Source: Bathymodiolus brooksi (Eukaryota > Mollusca > Bivalvia > Mytilida > Modiolidae). Taken from it: a stretch of DNA of 64,000 bases. Positions 53,101-54,480 of this stretch are shown here, piece by piece. Made by a program: the position numbers and the translations under genes. Below the pieces are notes generated by a model. The model was not told the DNA's origin. It did no database searches and was given only the letters and a program-made list of their open reading frames with translations. The DNA lies in contig OY804588.1 of assembly GCA_963680875.1 (NCBI GenBank), forward strand, positions 82,546,829 through 82,610,828. The letters are read 5' to 3'. Within the stretch, counting starts at the first letter, position 1; every line of letters begins with the position of its first letter.

Positions 53101-53610
53101 AATAACAAATGTGCTATTGTCTACGCAAGTAAATTTACATTTACCTACGGCTATCACCACTACATTTTGGAGTTTGATTCCCCCTATGATAATGTGTATT
53201 CGATATAACCTCATGTGATAAAGTTTGTCAGCAATGCATCTGAAAGATAAATTATCCTTTTGTACGAATTTTACCTCACAAGGGAGAAACTAAATCATGT
53301 TTACTTGTATAGCAGATGTTTCTATTACCTACATTATTTTTCATATTTAATCCATCACTTCCATTTTTATTTCCAGAAATTAGAGGCAACAGCATTTGCA
53401 CCTCGAACTGTTATTGGAATAGCCATTGGAGCTGGTTCTCTAGCTGGAGGCATATTGTTGTTTTGCGTCATTTGGCGATTATGGAGACGCTCCAACGATA
53501 AAGATGTTAAATTTGAACGGCAACAGGACAAGATTAACAGCGAAATACCAGCAATACCTCCGAGAACATTCCCCAAAAGACCAACAGAAAAGTCACAGTA
53601 TATCATATAG
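1762..53610 (+). CDS. LRR transmembrane receptor, split gene with tandem single-LRR cassette exons (overall span)
   Basis: Overall span of a predicted type I membrane receptor; coding exons are listed separately. Order: signal peptide plus LRRNT cap, 19 tandem LRR cassette exons (one with a stop), two diverged LRR exons, LRRCT cap, Thr-rich stalk, transmembrane helix and a tail of about 44 residues. Introns between LRR exons are all phase 2; the LRRCT-to-stalk intron is phase 1 and the stalk-to-membrane intron phase 0. Joining all intact exons gives 170 + 6x69 + 14x72 + 152 + 101 + 234 = 2079 nt, 693 codons including the stop. The ectodomain should lie outside the cell and bind a ligand through the LRR solenoid. 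The nearest families by design are extracellular LRR receptors; no orthologue is claimed. Which cassettes enter a given transcript cannot be read from DNA. Confidence 0.8.
1932..2680 (+). other. Start of intron 1
   Basis: No exon, RNA gene or recognisable element is seen between the exon 1 donor and the start of the 49-bp minisatellite. Intron 1 as a whole runs from 1932 to 15082. Confidence 0.6.
2681..11402. repeat. 49-bp minisatellite, about 178 copies, with higher-order structure
   Basis: Almost 8.7 kb of a 49-bp unit containing tttgccctgtgtcctggtta and aatgttgtcaatgac. Variant monomers recur in the same order. For example tgtggcctgg occurs at 4948, 6857 and 8376 (spacing 1909 and 1519), and aatgactctgg near 5218, 7129 and 8648. 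So blocks of 31 monomers (1519 bp) were duplicated as a whole. Monomers diverge toward both edges, especially after 10.7 kb, as expected for an array homogenised in its middle. The edges (2640-2690 and 11395-11445) resemble a single-copy-like stretch at 57390-57510, suggesting the array grew inside a dispersed repeat. Confidence 0.95.
11403..11672 (+). other. Intron 1 spacer
   Basis: AT-rich unique-looking sequence between the 49-bp array and a SINE. No feature is recognised apart from a few bases of array-flanking repeat at its start. Confidence 0.5.
11674..11750 (+). mobile_element. tRNA-derived SINE head
   Basis: A box A-like stretch, tggtgtaatggttagcg, is followed about 40 bp later by a degenerate B box (gtgggtgagagcccc) and a tRNA-like 3' stem. 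It does not fold as a good cloverleaf, so a SINE head or tRNA relic is preferred over a working tRNA gene. Related heads lie on the - strand in many LRR modules. Confidence 0.6.
11831..13767. repeat. 14-bp minisatellite, about 135 copies
   Basis: About 1.9 kb of the 14-bp unit ttgttgtaactact with frequent substitutions; successive gtaactac motifs sit at 12251, 12265, 12279 and 12293. It has strong strand asymmetry (T and G on the + strand) and lies in intron 1. Confidence 0.93.
13793..14866. repeat. 19-bp minisatellite, main block of about 56 copies
   Basis: Tandem copies of atgatacagtctacattaa with a 19-bp period (for example 13812 and 13831). The same repeat reappears in almost every intron between 15 and 44 kb, placed just before a conserved segment (tttctcaactacttgaatcc) that leads to the next LRR exon, so it is part of the amplified exon module. 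Confidence 0.93.
15083..15151 (+). CDS. Receptor LRR cassette exon L1 (69 bp)
   Basis: The acceptor gaatatttacag ends at 15082 and donor gtaagt starts at 15152. Completing the Leu codon begun in the previous exon, it reads [12 protein letters not shown] followed by [11 protein letters not shown]: one LRR with Leu at positions 1 and 3, Asn at the asparagine-ladder position, Ile, and FNNLPAL at its end. It is 23 residues long, one fewer than the 24-residue class. Phase 2 at both ends. Its upstream intron is intron 1, 13.1 kb. Confidence 0.85.
15451..15773. repeat. 19-bp minisatellite block, intron L1-L2
   Basis: About 17 copies of atgatacagtctacattaa variants, directly before the module segment that precedes L2. 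Confidence 0.88.
15993..16064 (+). CDS. Receptor LRR cassette exon L2 (72 bp)
   Basis: Acceptor gaatatttacag, donor gtaagt at 16065, phase 2 at both ends. It encodes (L)[15 protein letters not shown] then NNLPALES, a complete 24-residue LRR with the Asn and Ile of the consensus. The final partial codon GT gives Val at the next repeat's first position, a conservative change from Leu. The intron before it repeats the module seen before L1. Confidence 0.86.
16283..16556 (+). mobile_element. Dispersed bivalve-type repeat
   Basis: The stretch including tgcctgtaccaagtcagggt, cggttgttgactgattttgt and taagattgttcggagttcgg resembles a high-copy repeat that I recognise from mussel sequence. A second copy interrupts a 19-bp block at 21752-21968. 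The element class is unknown to me and the family recognition is from memory. Confidence 0.55.
16650..17118 (+). mobile_element. tRNA-Leu/Ser-like SINE unit (single + strand copy)
   Basis: The tRNA-like part (16963-17055) has box A gtggtcgagtggtctagggc, a long variable arm and box B gggttcaaatcccgtcgagt, the form of a class II tRNA. The flanking 300 bp belong to the same unit, because the whole 460-bp stretch occurs reverse-complemented and in tandem at 41545-43420. Confidence 0.72.
17160..17670 (+). other. Intron L2-L3 module sequence
   Basis: After a short (at)n run at 17128-17150, this stretch (ctactggagtgaaatatctt onward) is repeated about 2.02 kb downstream at 19180-19690. It is the left part of the tandem duplication that produced L3 and L4. 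No exon is seen in it. Confidence 0.7.
17671..17736 (-). mobile_element. tRNA-derived SINE head, - strand (module-linked family)
   Basis: Reverse-complemented, it reads box A-like tgtggtgtaatgaatagtg and box B gggttcgatccccggtaggg. Related copies, all on the - strand, occur near 18451-18512, 19690-19752, 20499-20556, 23487-23550, 24510-24583, 27217-27281, 27310-27373, 29566-29626, 29656-29715, 30687-30747, 34226-34289 and 34561-34622. The regular association with LRR modules means the SINE was in the module before it amplified. Confidence 0.65.
17783..17935. repeat. 19-bp minisatellite block, intron L2-L3
   Basis: About eight variant copies preceding the L3 module segment. Confidence 0.88.
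18096..18167 (+). CDS. Receptor LRR cassette exon L3 (72 bp)
   Basis: Acceptor gttgattatttacag ends at 18095; donor gtaagt starts at 18168. Encodes (L)[15 protein letters not shown] then NNLPALEL, a textbook 24-residue LRR. Phase 2 at both ends. Nearest relative is L4, 2.04 kb downstream, which differs at only a few residues. Confidence 0.88.
18451..18512 (-). mobile_element. tRNA-derived SINE head, - strand copy
   Basis: B-box side reads ttgcgttcgatctccggtag on the - strand. It lies 0.3 kb after L3, and an equivalent copy sits 0.3 kb after L4 (20499-20556). Confidence 0.55.
18560..18928. repeat. 19-bp minisatellite block, intron L3-L4
   Basis: About 19 copies of the 19-bp unit, some diverged, then the module segment beginning tttctcatctactagaaccc. 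Confidence 0.88.
19797..19972. repeat. 19-bp minisatellite block, intron L3-L4 (second)
   Basis: About nine copies. This block corresponds to the one at 17783-17935 in the duplicated unit. Confidence 0.88.
20132..20203 (+). CDS. Receptor LRR cassette exon L4 (72 bp)
   Basis: Acceptor gttgattatttacag, donor gtaagt at 20204. Encodes (L)[15 protein letters not shown] then NNLPALGD; ends AT, so the next codon starts with Ile or Met. Phase 2 at both ends. The 2.0 kb upstream are a near copy of the L3 module, showing that L3 and L4 arose by tandem duplication. Confidence 0.88.
20676..21654 (+). mobile_element. Pogo/Tc-like DNA transposon remnant (979 bp) with terminal inverted repeats
   Basis: The ends are inverted repeats of tgtataagtggttattttcg, flanked by TA on both sides (20674-20675 and 21655-21656), the target duplication of the Tc/mariner/pogo group. 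A second inner set of inverted motifs (cgcgtgggggttaatcttgc near 20731 against ctttcacgtgggggttattt near 21568) extends the pairing. It is inserted cleanly in a 19-bp minisatellite block between L4 and L5, so the insertion is younger than that block. Confidence 0.8.
20738..21007 (+). pseudogene. Pogo-like transposase fragment inside the element
   Basis: An 89-codon open frame with a basic, charged stretch ending [12 protein letters not shown]. The last block matches the first catalytic Asp motif of DDE transposases of the pogo/Tigger type (N-x-D-x-T). The frame stops seven codons after the motif start, and the rest of the DDE domain is absent, so this is a remnant that could not work. The start codon has no supporting context. 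Confidence 0.65.
21657..22445. repeat. 19-bp minisatellite block, intron L4-L5, interrupted
   Basis: Runs of the 19-bp unit at about 21657-21751 and 21968-22445, split by a dispersed repeat copy at 21752-21968. The part before the pogo-like element (20612-20672) belongs to the same original block. Confidence 0.88.
21752..21968 (+). mobile_element. Dispersed bivalve-type repeat, second copy
   Basis: Near copy of 16390-16556 (shared tgcctgtaccaagtcagggt and ctgtaagattgttcggagtt), lacking the part corresponding to about 16325-16385. Confidence 0.6.
22538..22712. repeat. 19-bp minisatellite block, variant form
   Basis: About nine copies with the variant tgatgtagtctaccttaaa, locally homogenised. 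Variant copies also occur at 26281-26395 and 33330-33425, the equivalent places upstream of L9 and L15. Confidence 0.85.
22931..23002 (+). CDS. Receptor LRR cassette exon L5 (72 bp)
   Basis: Acceptor gaatatttacag, donor gtaagt at 23003. Encodes (L)[15 protein letters not shown] then NNLPALQF. Phase 2 at both ends. Forms a tight pair with L6 across a 90-bp intron; the same pair recurs as L9-L10 and L15-L16. Confidence 0.88.
23093..23164 (+). CDS. Receptor LRR cassette exon L6 (72 bp)
   Basis: Acceptor catatttgcag, donor gtaaga at 23165. Encodes (L)[14 protein letters not shown] then NNLPALQY. The usual Phe before NNLPAL is Leu here, a trait shared with L10 and L16, so these three form a subfamily. 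Phase 2 at both ends. Confidence 0.87.
23487..23550 (-). mobile_element. tRNA-derived SINE head, - strand copy
   Basis: Follows L6; the B-box side reads ggttgaatccccggtaggat on the - strand, with one change from the consensus. Confidence 0.5.
23603..23946. repeat. 19-bp minisatellite block, intron L6-L7
   Basis: About 18 copies, many with the variant tgatacagtccacattaaa. Confidence 0.88.
24158..24229 (+). CDS. Receptor LRR cassette exon L7 (72 bp)
   Basis: Acceptor gatttttttacag, donor gtaagt at 24230. Encodes (L)[15 protein letters not shown] then DNLPALVG. The IVMGSFDNL stretch is shared only with L13, 7.18 kb downstream. Phase 2 at both ends. Confidence 0.88.
24632..24873. repeat. 19-bp minisatellite block, intron L7-L8
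   Basis: About a dozen copies, partly diverged near 24690-24740. Confidence 0.85.
25085..25153 (+). CDS. Receptor LRR cassette exon L8 (69 bp)
   Basis: Acceptor gttgattatttacag, donor gtaagt at 25154. Encodes (L)[14 protein letters not shown] then NNLQALEH; Gln replaces the usual Pro of NNLPAL. It is a 23-residue repeat. Phase 2 at both ends. L14 is nearly identical. Confidence 0.86.
25545..26200. repeat. About 155-bp tandem repeat, 4 to 5 copies
   Basis: Units start around cttctcctctgaacc-like motifs at about 25552, 25710, 25863 and 26020, with shared text such as aaatgaatcgaaatttggta and gctcatttagttccg. A second copy of the whole block lies at 32575-33210, as part of the 7-kb duplication. 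Open frames through it are chance. Confidence 0.75.
26281..26395. repeat. 19-bp minisatellite block, intron L8-L9
   Basis: About six copies, variant tgatatagtctacattaat, with a short duplication of atacgttctatatt. Confidence 0.82.
26592..26663 (+). CDS. Receptor LRR cassette exon L9 (72 bp)
   Basis: Acceptor gaatatttacag, donor gtaagt at 26664. Encodes (L)[15 protein letters not shown] then NNLTALQD; Thr replaces Pro in NNLPAL, as in L15. Phase 2 at both ends. A 90-bp intron separates it from L10. Confidence 0.88.
26754..26825 (+). CDS. Receptor LRR cassette exon L10 (72 bp)
   Basis: Acceptor taaataattacag, donor gtaaga at 26826. Encodes (L)[14 protein letters not shown] then YNLPALQY. Same subfamily as L6 and L16. 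Phase 2 at both ends. Confidence 0.87.
27217..27373 (-). mobile_element. Two adjacent tRNA-derived SINE heads, - strand
   Basis: Two B-box-like ends 93 bp apart: ggttcaatccccggtaggat near 27241-27222 and gtgttcgatctccggttgga near 27333-27314. They mark the join between two modules. A similar double occurs at 29566-29715. Confidence 0.55.
27463..28830 (+). pseudogene. Penelope-like element, 5' part of RT gene, broken
   Basis: One reading frame (27526 onward) runs through [15 protein letters not shown], then [37 protein letters not shown], and [15 protein letters not shown], the RT core of Penelope-like elements. It is interrupted by TGA at 27817, a TAA near 27949 and TAA at 28633, and a small deletion near 28757 shifts the frame before [19 protein letters not shown]. 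It ends abruptly at about 28830 against the 19-bp minisatellite, without the catalytic IDD block or endonuclease. It lies in intron L10-L11 in the same orientation as the receptor. Confidence 0.82.
29109..29177 (+). CDS. Receptor LRR cassette exon L11 (69 bp)
   Basis: Acceptor gactatttacag, donor gtaagt at 29178. Encodes (L)[14 protein letters not shown] then NNLPALQY, a 23-residue repeat related to L1, L12 and L18. Phase 2 at both ends. A minisatellite stub (28832-28895) lies upstream. Confidence 0.88.
29566..29715 (-). mobile_element. Two adjacent tRNA-derived SINE heads, - strand
   Basis: Same arrangement as at 27217-27373: two B-box-like ends about 90 bp apart, after L11. Confidence 0.55.
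29760..30008. repeat. 19-bp minisatellite block, intron L11-L12
   Basis: About a dozen copies; it shares the diverged stretch with tacattcattaattaatta seen before L8 and L14. Confidence 0.85.
30219..30287 (+). CDS. Receptor LRR cassette exon L12 (69 bp)
   Basis: Acceptor gttgattatttacag, donor gtaagt at 30288. Encodes (L)[14 protein letters not shown] then NNLPALQD. 23-residue class. Phase 2 at both ends. Lies 1.11 kb after its close relative L11. Confidence 0.87.
30798..31112. repeat. 19-bp minisatellite block, intron L12-L13
   Basis: About 16 copies, with the tgatacaatccacattaaa variant prevailing. Confidence 0.88.
31337..31408 (+). CDS. Receptor LRR cassette exon L13 (72 bp)
   Basis: Acceptor gatttttttacag, donor gtaggt at 31409 (one base from the usual gtaagt). 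Encodes (L)[15 protein letters not shown] then DNLPALEL. Counterpart of L7 in the 7-kb duplication. Phase 2 at both ends. Confidence 0.86.
31676..31902. repeat. 19-bp minisatellite block, intron L13-L14
   Basis: About eleven copies, matching block 24632-24873. Confidence 0.87.
32114..32182 (+). CDS. Receptor LRR cassette exon L14 (69 bp)
   Basis: Acceptor gttgattatttacag, donor gtaagt at 32183. Encodes (L)[14 protein letters not shown] then NNLQALEH; the second consensus Leu is Ile. Duplicate of L8, 7.03 kb away. Phase 2 at both ends. Confidence 0.86.
32575..33210. repeat. About 155-bp tandem repeat, second block
   Basis: Close copy of 25545-26200 within the 7-kb duplication, with a tiny expansion of gacatagc near 33190-33215. 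No gene is seen. Confidence 0.75.
33330..33425. repeat. 19-bp minisatellite block, intron L14-L15
   Basis: About five copies, matching the block at 26281-26395. Confidence 0.8.
33603..33674 (+). CDS. Receptor LRR cassette exon L15 (72 bp)
   Basis: Acceptor gaatatttacag, donor gtaagt at 33675. Encodes (L)[15 protein letters not shown] then NNLTALQW; Thr occupies the position normally held by Ile or Val. Duplicate of L9. Phase 2 at both ends, 90-bp intron to L16. Confidence 0.86.
33765..33836 (+). CDS. Receptor LRR cassette exon L16 (72 bp)
   Basis: Acceptor caaatatttacag, donor gtaaga at 33837. Its 24 residues (L)[14 protein letters not shown] then NNLPALQY are identical to L6, although the two lie 10.7 kb apart, which argues for recent duplication or gene conversion. 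Phase 2 at both ends. Confidence 0.88.
34226..34622 (-). mobile_element. tRNA-derived SINE heads, - strand (two copies)
   Basis: Copies at 34226-34289 and 34561-34622, separated by a short 19-bp block (34336-34415) and module sequence like that after L3 and L4. Confidence 0.5.
34670..35150. repeat. 19-bp minisatellite block after L16
   Basis: About 25 copies with several short deletions. It ends at the first of a series of hairpin elements. Confidence 0.87.
35155..35285. repeat. Near-perfect 130-bp hairpin (foldback element)
   Basis: The left arm begins agcttttgcatgaggtcgat and the right arm is its reverse complement ending atcgacctcatacaaaagct. A second, inner arm (accatgcagaagtatatcga) also pairs. 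The loop is about 15 bp. This could be a MITE or a palindromic foldback; no coding sequence. Confidence 0.8.
35300..35910. other. AT-rich sequence between hairpins
   Basis: Contains short tatatcg-rich repeats at 35480-35555 but no exon or recognised family. A 66-codon open frame here has no recognisable content. Confidence 0.4.
35911..36057. repeat. Hairpin element with GC-rich loop
   Basis: The left arm ataggtatggtgtcttttta pairs with the right arm taaaaagacatcatacctat. The loop has a GC-rich core (gaggccccgccgagcagtcc), unusual in this AT-rich window. Confidence 0.78.
36141..36245. repeat. Short palindromic duplicate
   Basis: atgctttatacaggacattg occurs twice (36150 and 36210), each followed by a partly complementary cagcataaagc or cagtataaag, so each copy can fold on itself. 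Confidence 0.65.
36464..36603. repeat. 140-bp hairpin element
   Basis: The left arm gaacattacatgtgaaaatc pairs with the right arm gattttgacatgtaatattc, and the inner part (acatgccggatcaac against gttgatacggcatgt) pairs too. Confidence 0.78.
36606..36822. repeat. Low-complexity (ttttgaaa)n stretch
   Basis: Irregular runs of ttttgaaatttttg. The - strand open frame of 63 codons across it is only a product of this composition. Confidence 0.8.
37035..37117. repeat. 19-bp minisatellite stub before the Crypton-like element
   Basis: About four copies. The same repeat resumes at 40008 on the other side of the element, so the element sits inside one original block. Confidence 0.8.
37118..37291. repeat. 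Hairpin at the left edge of the Crypton-like element
   Basis: Arms of about 70 bp: agttatttaatgtgtagcca on the left and the complement of agttgtttaatgtgtagcca on the right, with a second matched stretch (tactgggaacag). Short motifs of it (caatagaac) reappear near 39874-39928 at the other end. Confidence 0.75.
37438..39722 (-). pseudogene. Crypton-like tyrosine recombinase (DUF3504-type), three exons, broken
   Basis: Reading right to left, exon A (39722-38688) has the start [19 protein letters not shown], a frameshift near 39640, then a long core. It contains [12 protein letters not shown] (first catalytic Arg) and, after a frameshift near 38945 and a TAA near 38870, [13 protein letters not shown] (His-x-x-Arg) and [14 protein letters not shown] (His and the nucleophile Tyr). 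So the R, H-x-x-R, H, Y set is present. A donor gtaagt follows at 38687. Exon B (38336-38218) and exon C (37718-37438, ending NELHIHYH) join in phase. The A-B join is out of phase, a further sign of decay. The family is like the recombinase domain of Crypton elements and ZMYM-type host proteins. Confidence 0.72.
39785..39850 (-). promoter_or_regulatory. Likely promoter of the Crypton-like gene
   Basis: On the - strand a CCAAT-type box (gattggtcaa, near 39847-39838) is followed by a TATA box (ctttataaatg, near 39800-39790), about 70 bp before the ATG at 39722. Spacing is right for a core promoter; activity is not shown. Confidence 0.5.
40008..40112. repeat. 19-bp minisatellite block, resumed
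   Basis: About five copies directly after the Crypton-like element, then the module segment leading to L17. Confidence 0.85.
40230..40301 (+). pseudogene. Receptor LRR cassette exon L17 with in-frame stop (72 bp)
   Basis: Both splice sites are intact (gttgattatttacag before; gtaggt after, at 40302) and the length is normal. It reads (L)YLSFNKI, then TAA at the eighth full codon where sister cassettes have TCA (Ser): a single C-to-A change. The rest would continue [15 protein letters not shown]. If spliced in, it would end the protein inside the LRR domain, before the membrane anchor. Confidence 0.85.
40952..41020 (+). CDS. Receptor LRR cassette exon L18 (69 bp)
   Basis: Acceptor gttgattatttacag, donor gtaagt at 41021. 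Encodes (L)[14 protein letters not shown] then NNLPELWY; closest to L1 and L11. Phase 2 at both ends. Its donor side repeats the intron seen after L1. Confidence 0.87.
41371..41440. repeat. 19-bp minisatellite stub
   Basis: Three to four copies before the SINE tandem block. Confidence 0.75.
41545..43420 (-). mobile_element. Tandem SINE block, about 4.5 units of 464 bp
   Basis: Five tRNA-like segments on the - strand (41662-41757, 42126-42221, 42590-42684, 43053-43146, 43276-43370) spaced 464, 464, 463 and 223 bp. Each has box A gtggtcgagtggtctagggc and box B gggttcaaatcccgtcgagg or a close variant. The third has changes in box A (ggtcgtgtggtctag). SINEs normally scatter, so near-identical tandem spacing points to local duplication of one insertion. 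Open frames here are translations of the SINE. Confidence 0.82.
43495..43566 (+). CDS. Receptor LRR cassette exon L19 (72 bp)
   Basis: The acceptor region has lost two bases compared with its sisters (gattatttag instead of gattatttacag), leaving a usable but weaker TAG. Donor gtaagt at 43567. Encodes (L)[15 protein letters not shown] then NNLPALRN, related to L3 and L4. Phase 2 at both ends. Confidence 0.8.
43865..44075. repeat. 19-bp minisatellite block, last of the array
   Basis: About eleven copies, followed by the usual module segment (tttctcagctacttgaatct), but no LRR exon comes next: the module breaks at about 44200 into an inverted piece. Confidence 0.87.
44205..44265 (-). repeat. Inverted fragment of the LRR-module intron
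   Basis: The reverse complement reads atatgactgtctttat-type intron text in the opposite sense: on the - strand it gives aaagacagtcatatattcca and ggtatttgttgattattgtc, the sequence that normally precedes a cassette exon on the + strand. The + strand version recurs at 45853-45911. The two form inverted flanks of the Penelope-like fragment. Confidence 0.75.
44465..44680. repeat. About 95-bp direct duplication
   Basis: The text gtgacgtattaaa followed by cttgaactccctcatttcac occurs twice (about 44500 and 44590), with a third partial copy near 44650. It lies downstream of the - strand Penelope-like fragment, probably in its 3' non-coding part. Confidence 0.7.
44935..45880 (-). pseudogene. Penelope-like element, 3' part: RT end and GIY-YIG endonuclease, broken
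   Basis: On the - strand, the first frame (45874-45548) has [14 protein letters not shown], the catalytic Asp-Asp block of RT, and ISFLDT. After frame changes, 45473-45195 and 45279-44947 cover the linker and a C-terminal domain with [20 protein letters not shown] followed by a Cys/His-containing stretch, the GIY-YIG endonuclease of Penelope-like elements. Frames shift at least twice. It starts just after the point where the element at 27463-28830 stops, so the two are complementary halves of the same kind of element. Confidence 0.82.
45912..45930 (+). pseudogene. Truncated LRR cassette exon fragment
   Basis: After a normal upstream intron (gttgattattcacag) the exon begins like L17 (atatatatccttcaataat), giving (L)YISFNN, then changes to unrelated sequence at 45931. 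No donor follows, so it cannot be spliced as an LRR exon. Confidence 0.75.
46070..46362. repeat. 38-bp tandem repeat, 7 to 8 copies
   Basis: Unit containing aatagccgcccaatgtatca and gccaagtattgtt; period 38 to 39 bp. Confidence 0.88.
46449..46520 (+). CDS. Receptor diverged LRR exon L20 (72 bp)
   Basis: The acceptor attaatattttaag ends at 46448 and donor gtaagt starts at 46521. Encodes (L)[14 protein letters not shown] then FSGMPNIST: a 24-residue LRR with the Asn and Ile of the consensus but clearly different from L1-L19, and its introns share none of the amplified module sequence. Phase 2 at both ends. It behaves as a single-copy part of the gene. Confidence 0.75.
46668..46751 (+). other. 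Possible degenerate LRR exon (84 bp), uncertain
   Basis: The acceptor tgttttttcag is good and gtaaac follows at 46752. The length (84) would keep phase 2, and the frame includes [10 protein letters not shown], like the LxxNxI part of an LRR. But in the phase set by L20 the second codon is TAA. It is either a decayed exon or chance, and is left out of the gene model. Confidence 0.25.
46752..47795. repeat. 72-bp tandem repeat, about 14 copies
   Basis: Units share tctacagaagtctaaatatt, tataattagtgacacc and ctacaccagaatcctgtata; aacccaaga starts at 46862 and 46934, giving 72 bp. A few units are truncated (near 47455 and 47705). The period equals the LRR exon length by chance; the sequence is unrelated. 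Confidence 0.9.
48040..48665. repeat. 58-bp tandem repeat, about 10 copies
   Basis: Units share atgaggttatagcttg and gattggttaagctatgttat; gaggttat falls at 48180, 48238 and 48296. Confidence 0.88.
48860..48931 (+). CDS. Receptor diverged LRR exon L21 (72 bp)
   Basis: The acceptor agatatatttcag ends at 48859; donor gtaagc starts at 48932. Encodes (L)[15 protein letters not shown] then QNLSQLTF, a complete 24-residue LRR. Like L20 it lacks module-type introns. Phase 2 at both ends, and it joins in frame to the LRRCT exon. Confidence 0.8.
48981..49316. repeat. About 80-bp tandem repeat, 4 copies
   Basis: gacattctgaa-type starts at 48981, 49064, 49143, 49221 and 49299 (spacing 78 to 83), with cgtcagctgtg and cataataattactc in each unit. 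Open frames through it are not coding. Confidence 0.82.
49317..50400 (+). other. Intron L21-LRRCT, unassigned
   Basis: AT-rich sequence without a recognised exon, RNA or element. Several open frames of 60-74 codons occur, none with domain-like content or splice support. Confidence 0.5.
50430..50860. mobile_element. Retroelement-flank repeat, diverged copy
   Basis: Includes acaaaaggacaaacaacgat, aactaaagatcgag, a stretch like ggttaaccaatgtatgatgg and ttcgaagtgatgaattgaac, resembling the 3' region of the RT relic at 800-1725. A related fragment lies at 52200-52400 (same acaaaaggacaaacaacgat), and others at about 51470-51620. The 112-codon frame here has no domain. Confidence 0.5.
50882..51033 (+). 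CDS. Receptor LRRCT cap exon (152 bp)
   Basis: The acceptor ttatttgtag ends at 50881; donor gttagt starts at 51034. Enters in phase 2 and leaves in phase 1. It encodes (L)[18 protein letters not shown], then a Cys in [18 protein letters not shown] and DFHQCN: the C-x-C, W-x-x-x-W-L-like core, C-x-x-P-x-x-L and final D-F-x-x-C of an LRR C-terminal cap. Four cysteines in the expected spacing would close the solenoid. The donor gttagt is weaker than the cassette donors. Confidence 0.83.
51034..52899 (+). other. Intron LRRCT-stalk
   Basis: Contains an (at)n run at about 51130-51150, diverged retroelement-flank repeats (51470-51620, 52200-52400), and from about 52560 the left edge of the segment duplicated in inverted orientation at 61.4-62.7 kb. 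No further exon is seen. Confidence 0.55.
52900..53000 (+). CDS. Receptor stalk exon, Thr-rich (101 bp)
   Basis: The acceptor acattctag ends at 52899; donor gtacct starts at 53001. With the G from the LRRCT exon it reads [18 protein letters not shown] then [16 protein letters not shown]: rich in Thr, Ser and Pro, with N-K-T and N-I-T glycosylation sites, as in an extended mucin-like stalk between the LRR domain and the membrane. Phase 1 in, phase 0 out, which fits both neighbours exactly. The inverted relic at 62175-62340 is a longer, frameshifted version. Confidence 0.8.
53377..53610 (+). CDS. Receptor terminal exon: transmembrane helix and cytoplasmic tail (234 bp)
   Basis: The acceptor tttttatttccag ends at 53376; phase 0. 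After [10 protein letters not shown] comes a glycine-rich hydrophobic segment ([20 protein letters not shown], then VIW) of about 23 residues, followed by the basic stop-transfer RLWRRSNDK. The tail of about 44 residues has PAIPPR (a P-x-x-P-x-R SH3-type site) and ends SQYII at the TAG (53608-53610); the last three residues fit a class II PDZ ligand. No TIR, kinase or classical ITIM is present, so signalling would need adaptors. The motif readings are inference. Confidence 0.85.
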   Translation, partial: KLEATAFAPRTVIGIAIGAGSLAGGILLFCVIWRLWRRSNDKDVKFERQQDKINSEIPAIPPRTFPKRPTEKSQYII

Positions 53611-53788
53611 AGTGATTATAACGTTTGATTCCTTGTATCCTAGAGCTGAATTTTTCATAGAGCATCTTTTTTGTAACACTTTTATGCTGATATGATATAT
53701 TTAAATCGTGGGTCAGAGTAGAATTGTCTATACATCTTGATGACGAACTCATATAAAGGGTCGTTGTTTGGTTTTTCATTCCTGACGT

Positions 53789-54375
53789 TTATGAATAAAT
53801 CATATAAAATGTTTGATATTATGGCCTTTATATAAATTCATATAAAATGTTTGATATTATGGCCTTGATGAATATATCATATAAAATGTTTGATATTGTG
53901 GCCTTTATGGATAATTCATATAAAATGTTTGATAGTATGGCCTTGATGAATATATCATATAAAATGTTTGATATTATGGCCTTGATGAATATATCATATA
54001 AAATGTTTGATATTGTGGACTTGATGAATATATCATATAAAATGTTTGATATTATGGTCTTTATGAATATATCATATAAAATGTTTGATATTGTGGCCTT
54101 GATGAATATATCATATAAAATGTTTGATATTATGGTCTTTATGAATATATCATATAAAATGTTTGATATTATGGCCTTGATGAATAATTCATATAAAATG
54201 TTTGATAGTACGACCTTTATGAATAATGCATATAAAATGCTTGATAGTATGGCCTTGATGAATAATTCATATAAAATGTTTGATAGTACGACTTTTATGA
54301 ATAATACATATAAAATGCTTGATAGTATGACCTTTATGAATAATTCATATAACATAGTTGATATCGAAACCTTTA
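53789..54375. repeat. 39-bp tandem repeat, 15 copies
   Basis: Units contain tatcatataaaatgtttgat and attatggcc. Because 39 is a multiple of 3 and the unit lacks stops in one frame of each strand, long open frames of 13-residue repeats appear on both strands (186 and 175 codons); these look incidental. The inverted copy near 61330-61420 has only 2 to 3 units, so the array grew after the duplication. Confidence 0.9.
53794..53799 (+). terminator. Candidate polyadenylation signal aataaa
   Basis: Lies 184 bases after the receptor stop codon, at the left edge of the 39-bp repeat array, whose copies mostly carry gaatatatc in its place. Position is plausible for a 3' end; use is unproven. Confidence 0.4.
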
Positions 54376-54394
54376 TGAATGCTGCTCCTTTTTT

Positions 54395-54480
54395 TTATTA
54401 TAATTAATAATACTATTATTATTATTTTTATTATTAACTTTACTATTTCTTTTTTATTATTAACATTACCATTATTATTT
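54395..54480. repeat. (att)n-rich microsatellite
   Basis: Imperfect attatt and ttattatta runs after the 39-bp array. Confidence 0.75.

Noticed and set aside
53847..54407. 186-codon repeat protein gene
   Set aside because: It arises from a 39-bp tandem repeat in the receptor 3' flank, equally open on the other strand; no splice or promoter support.
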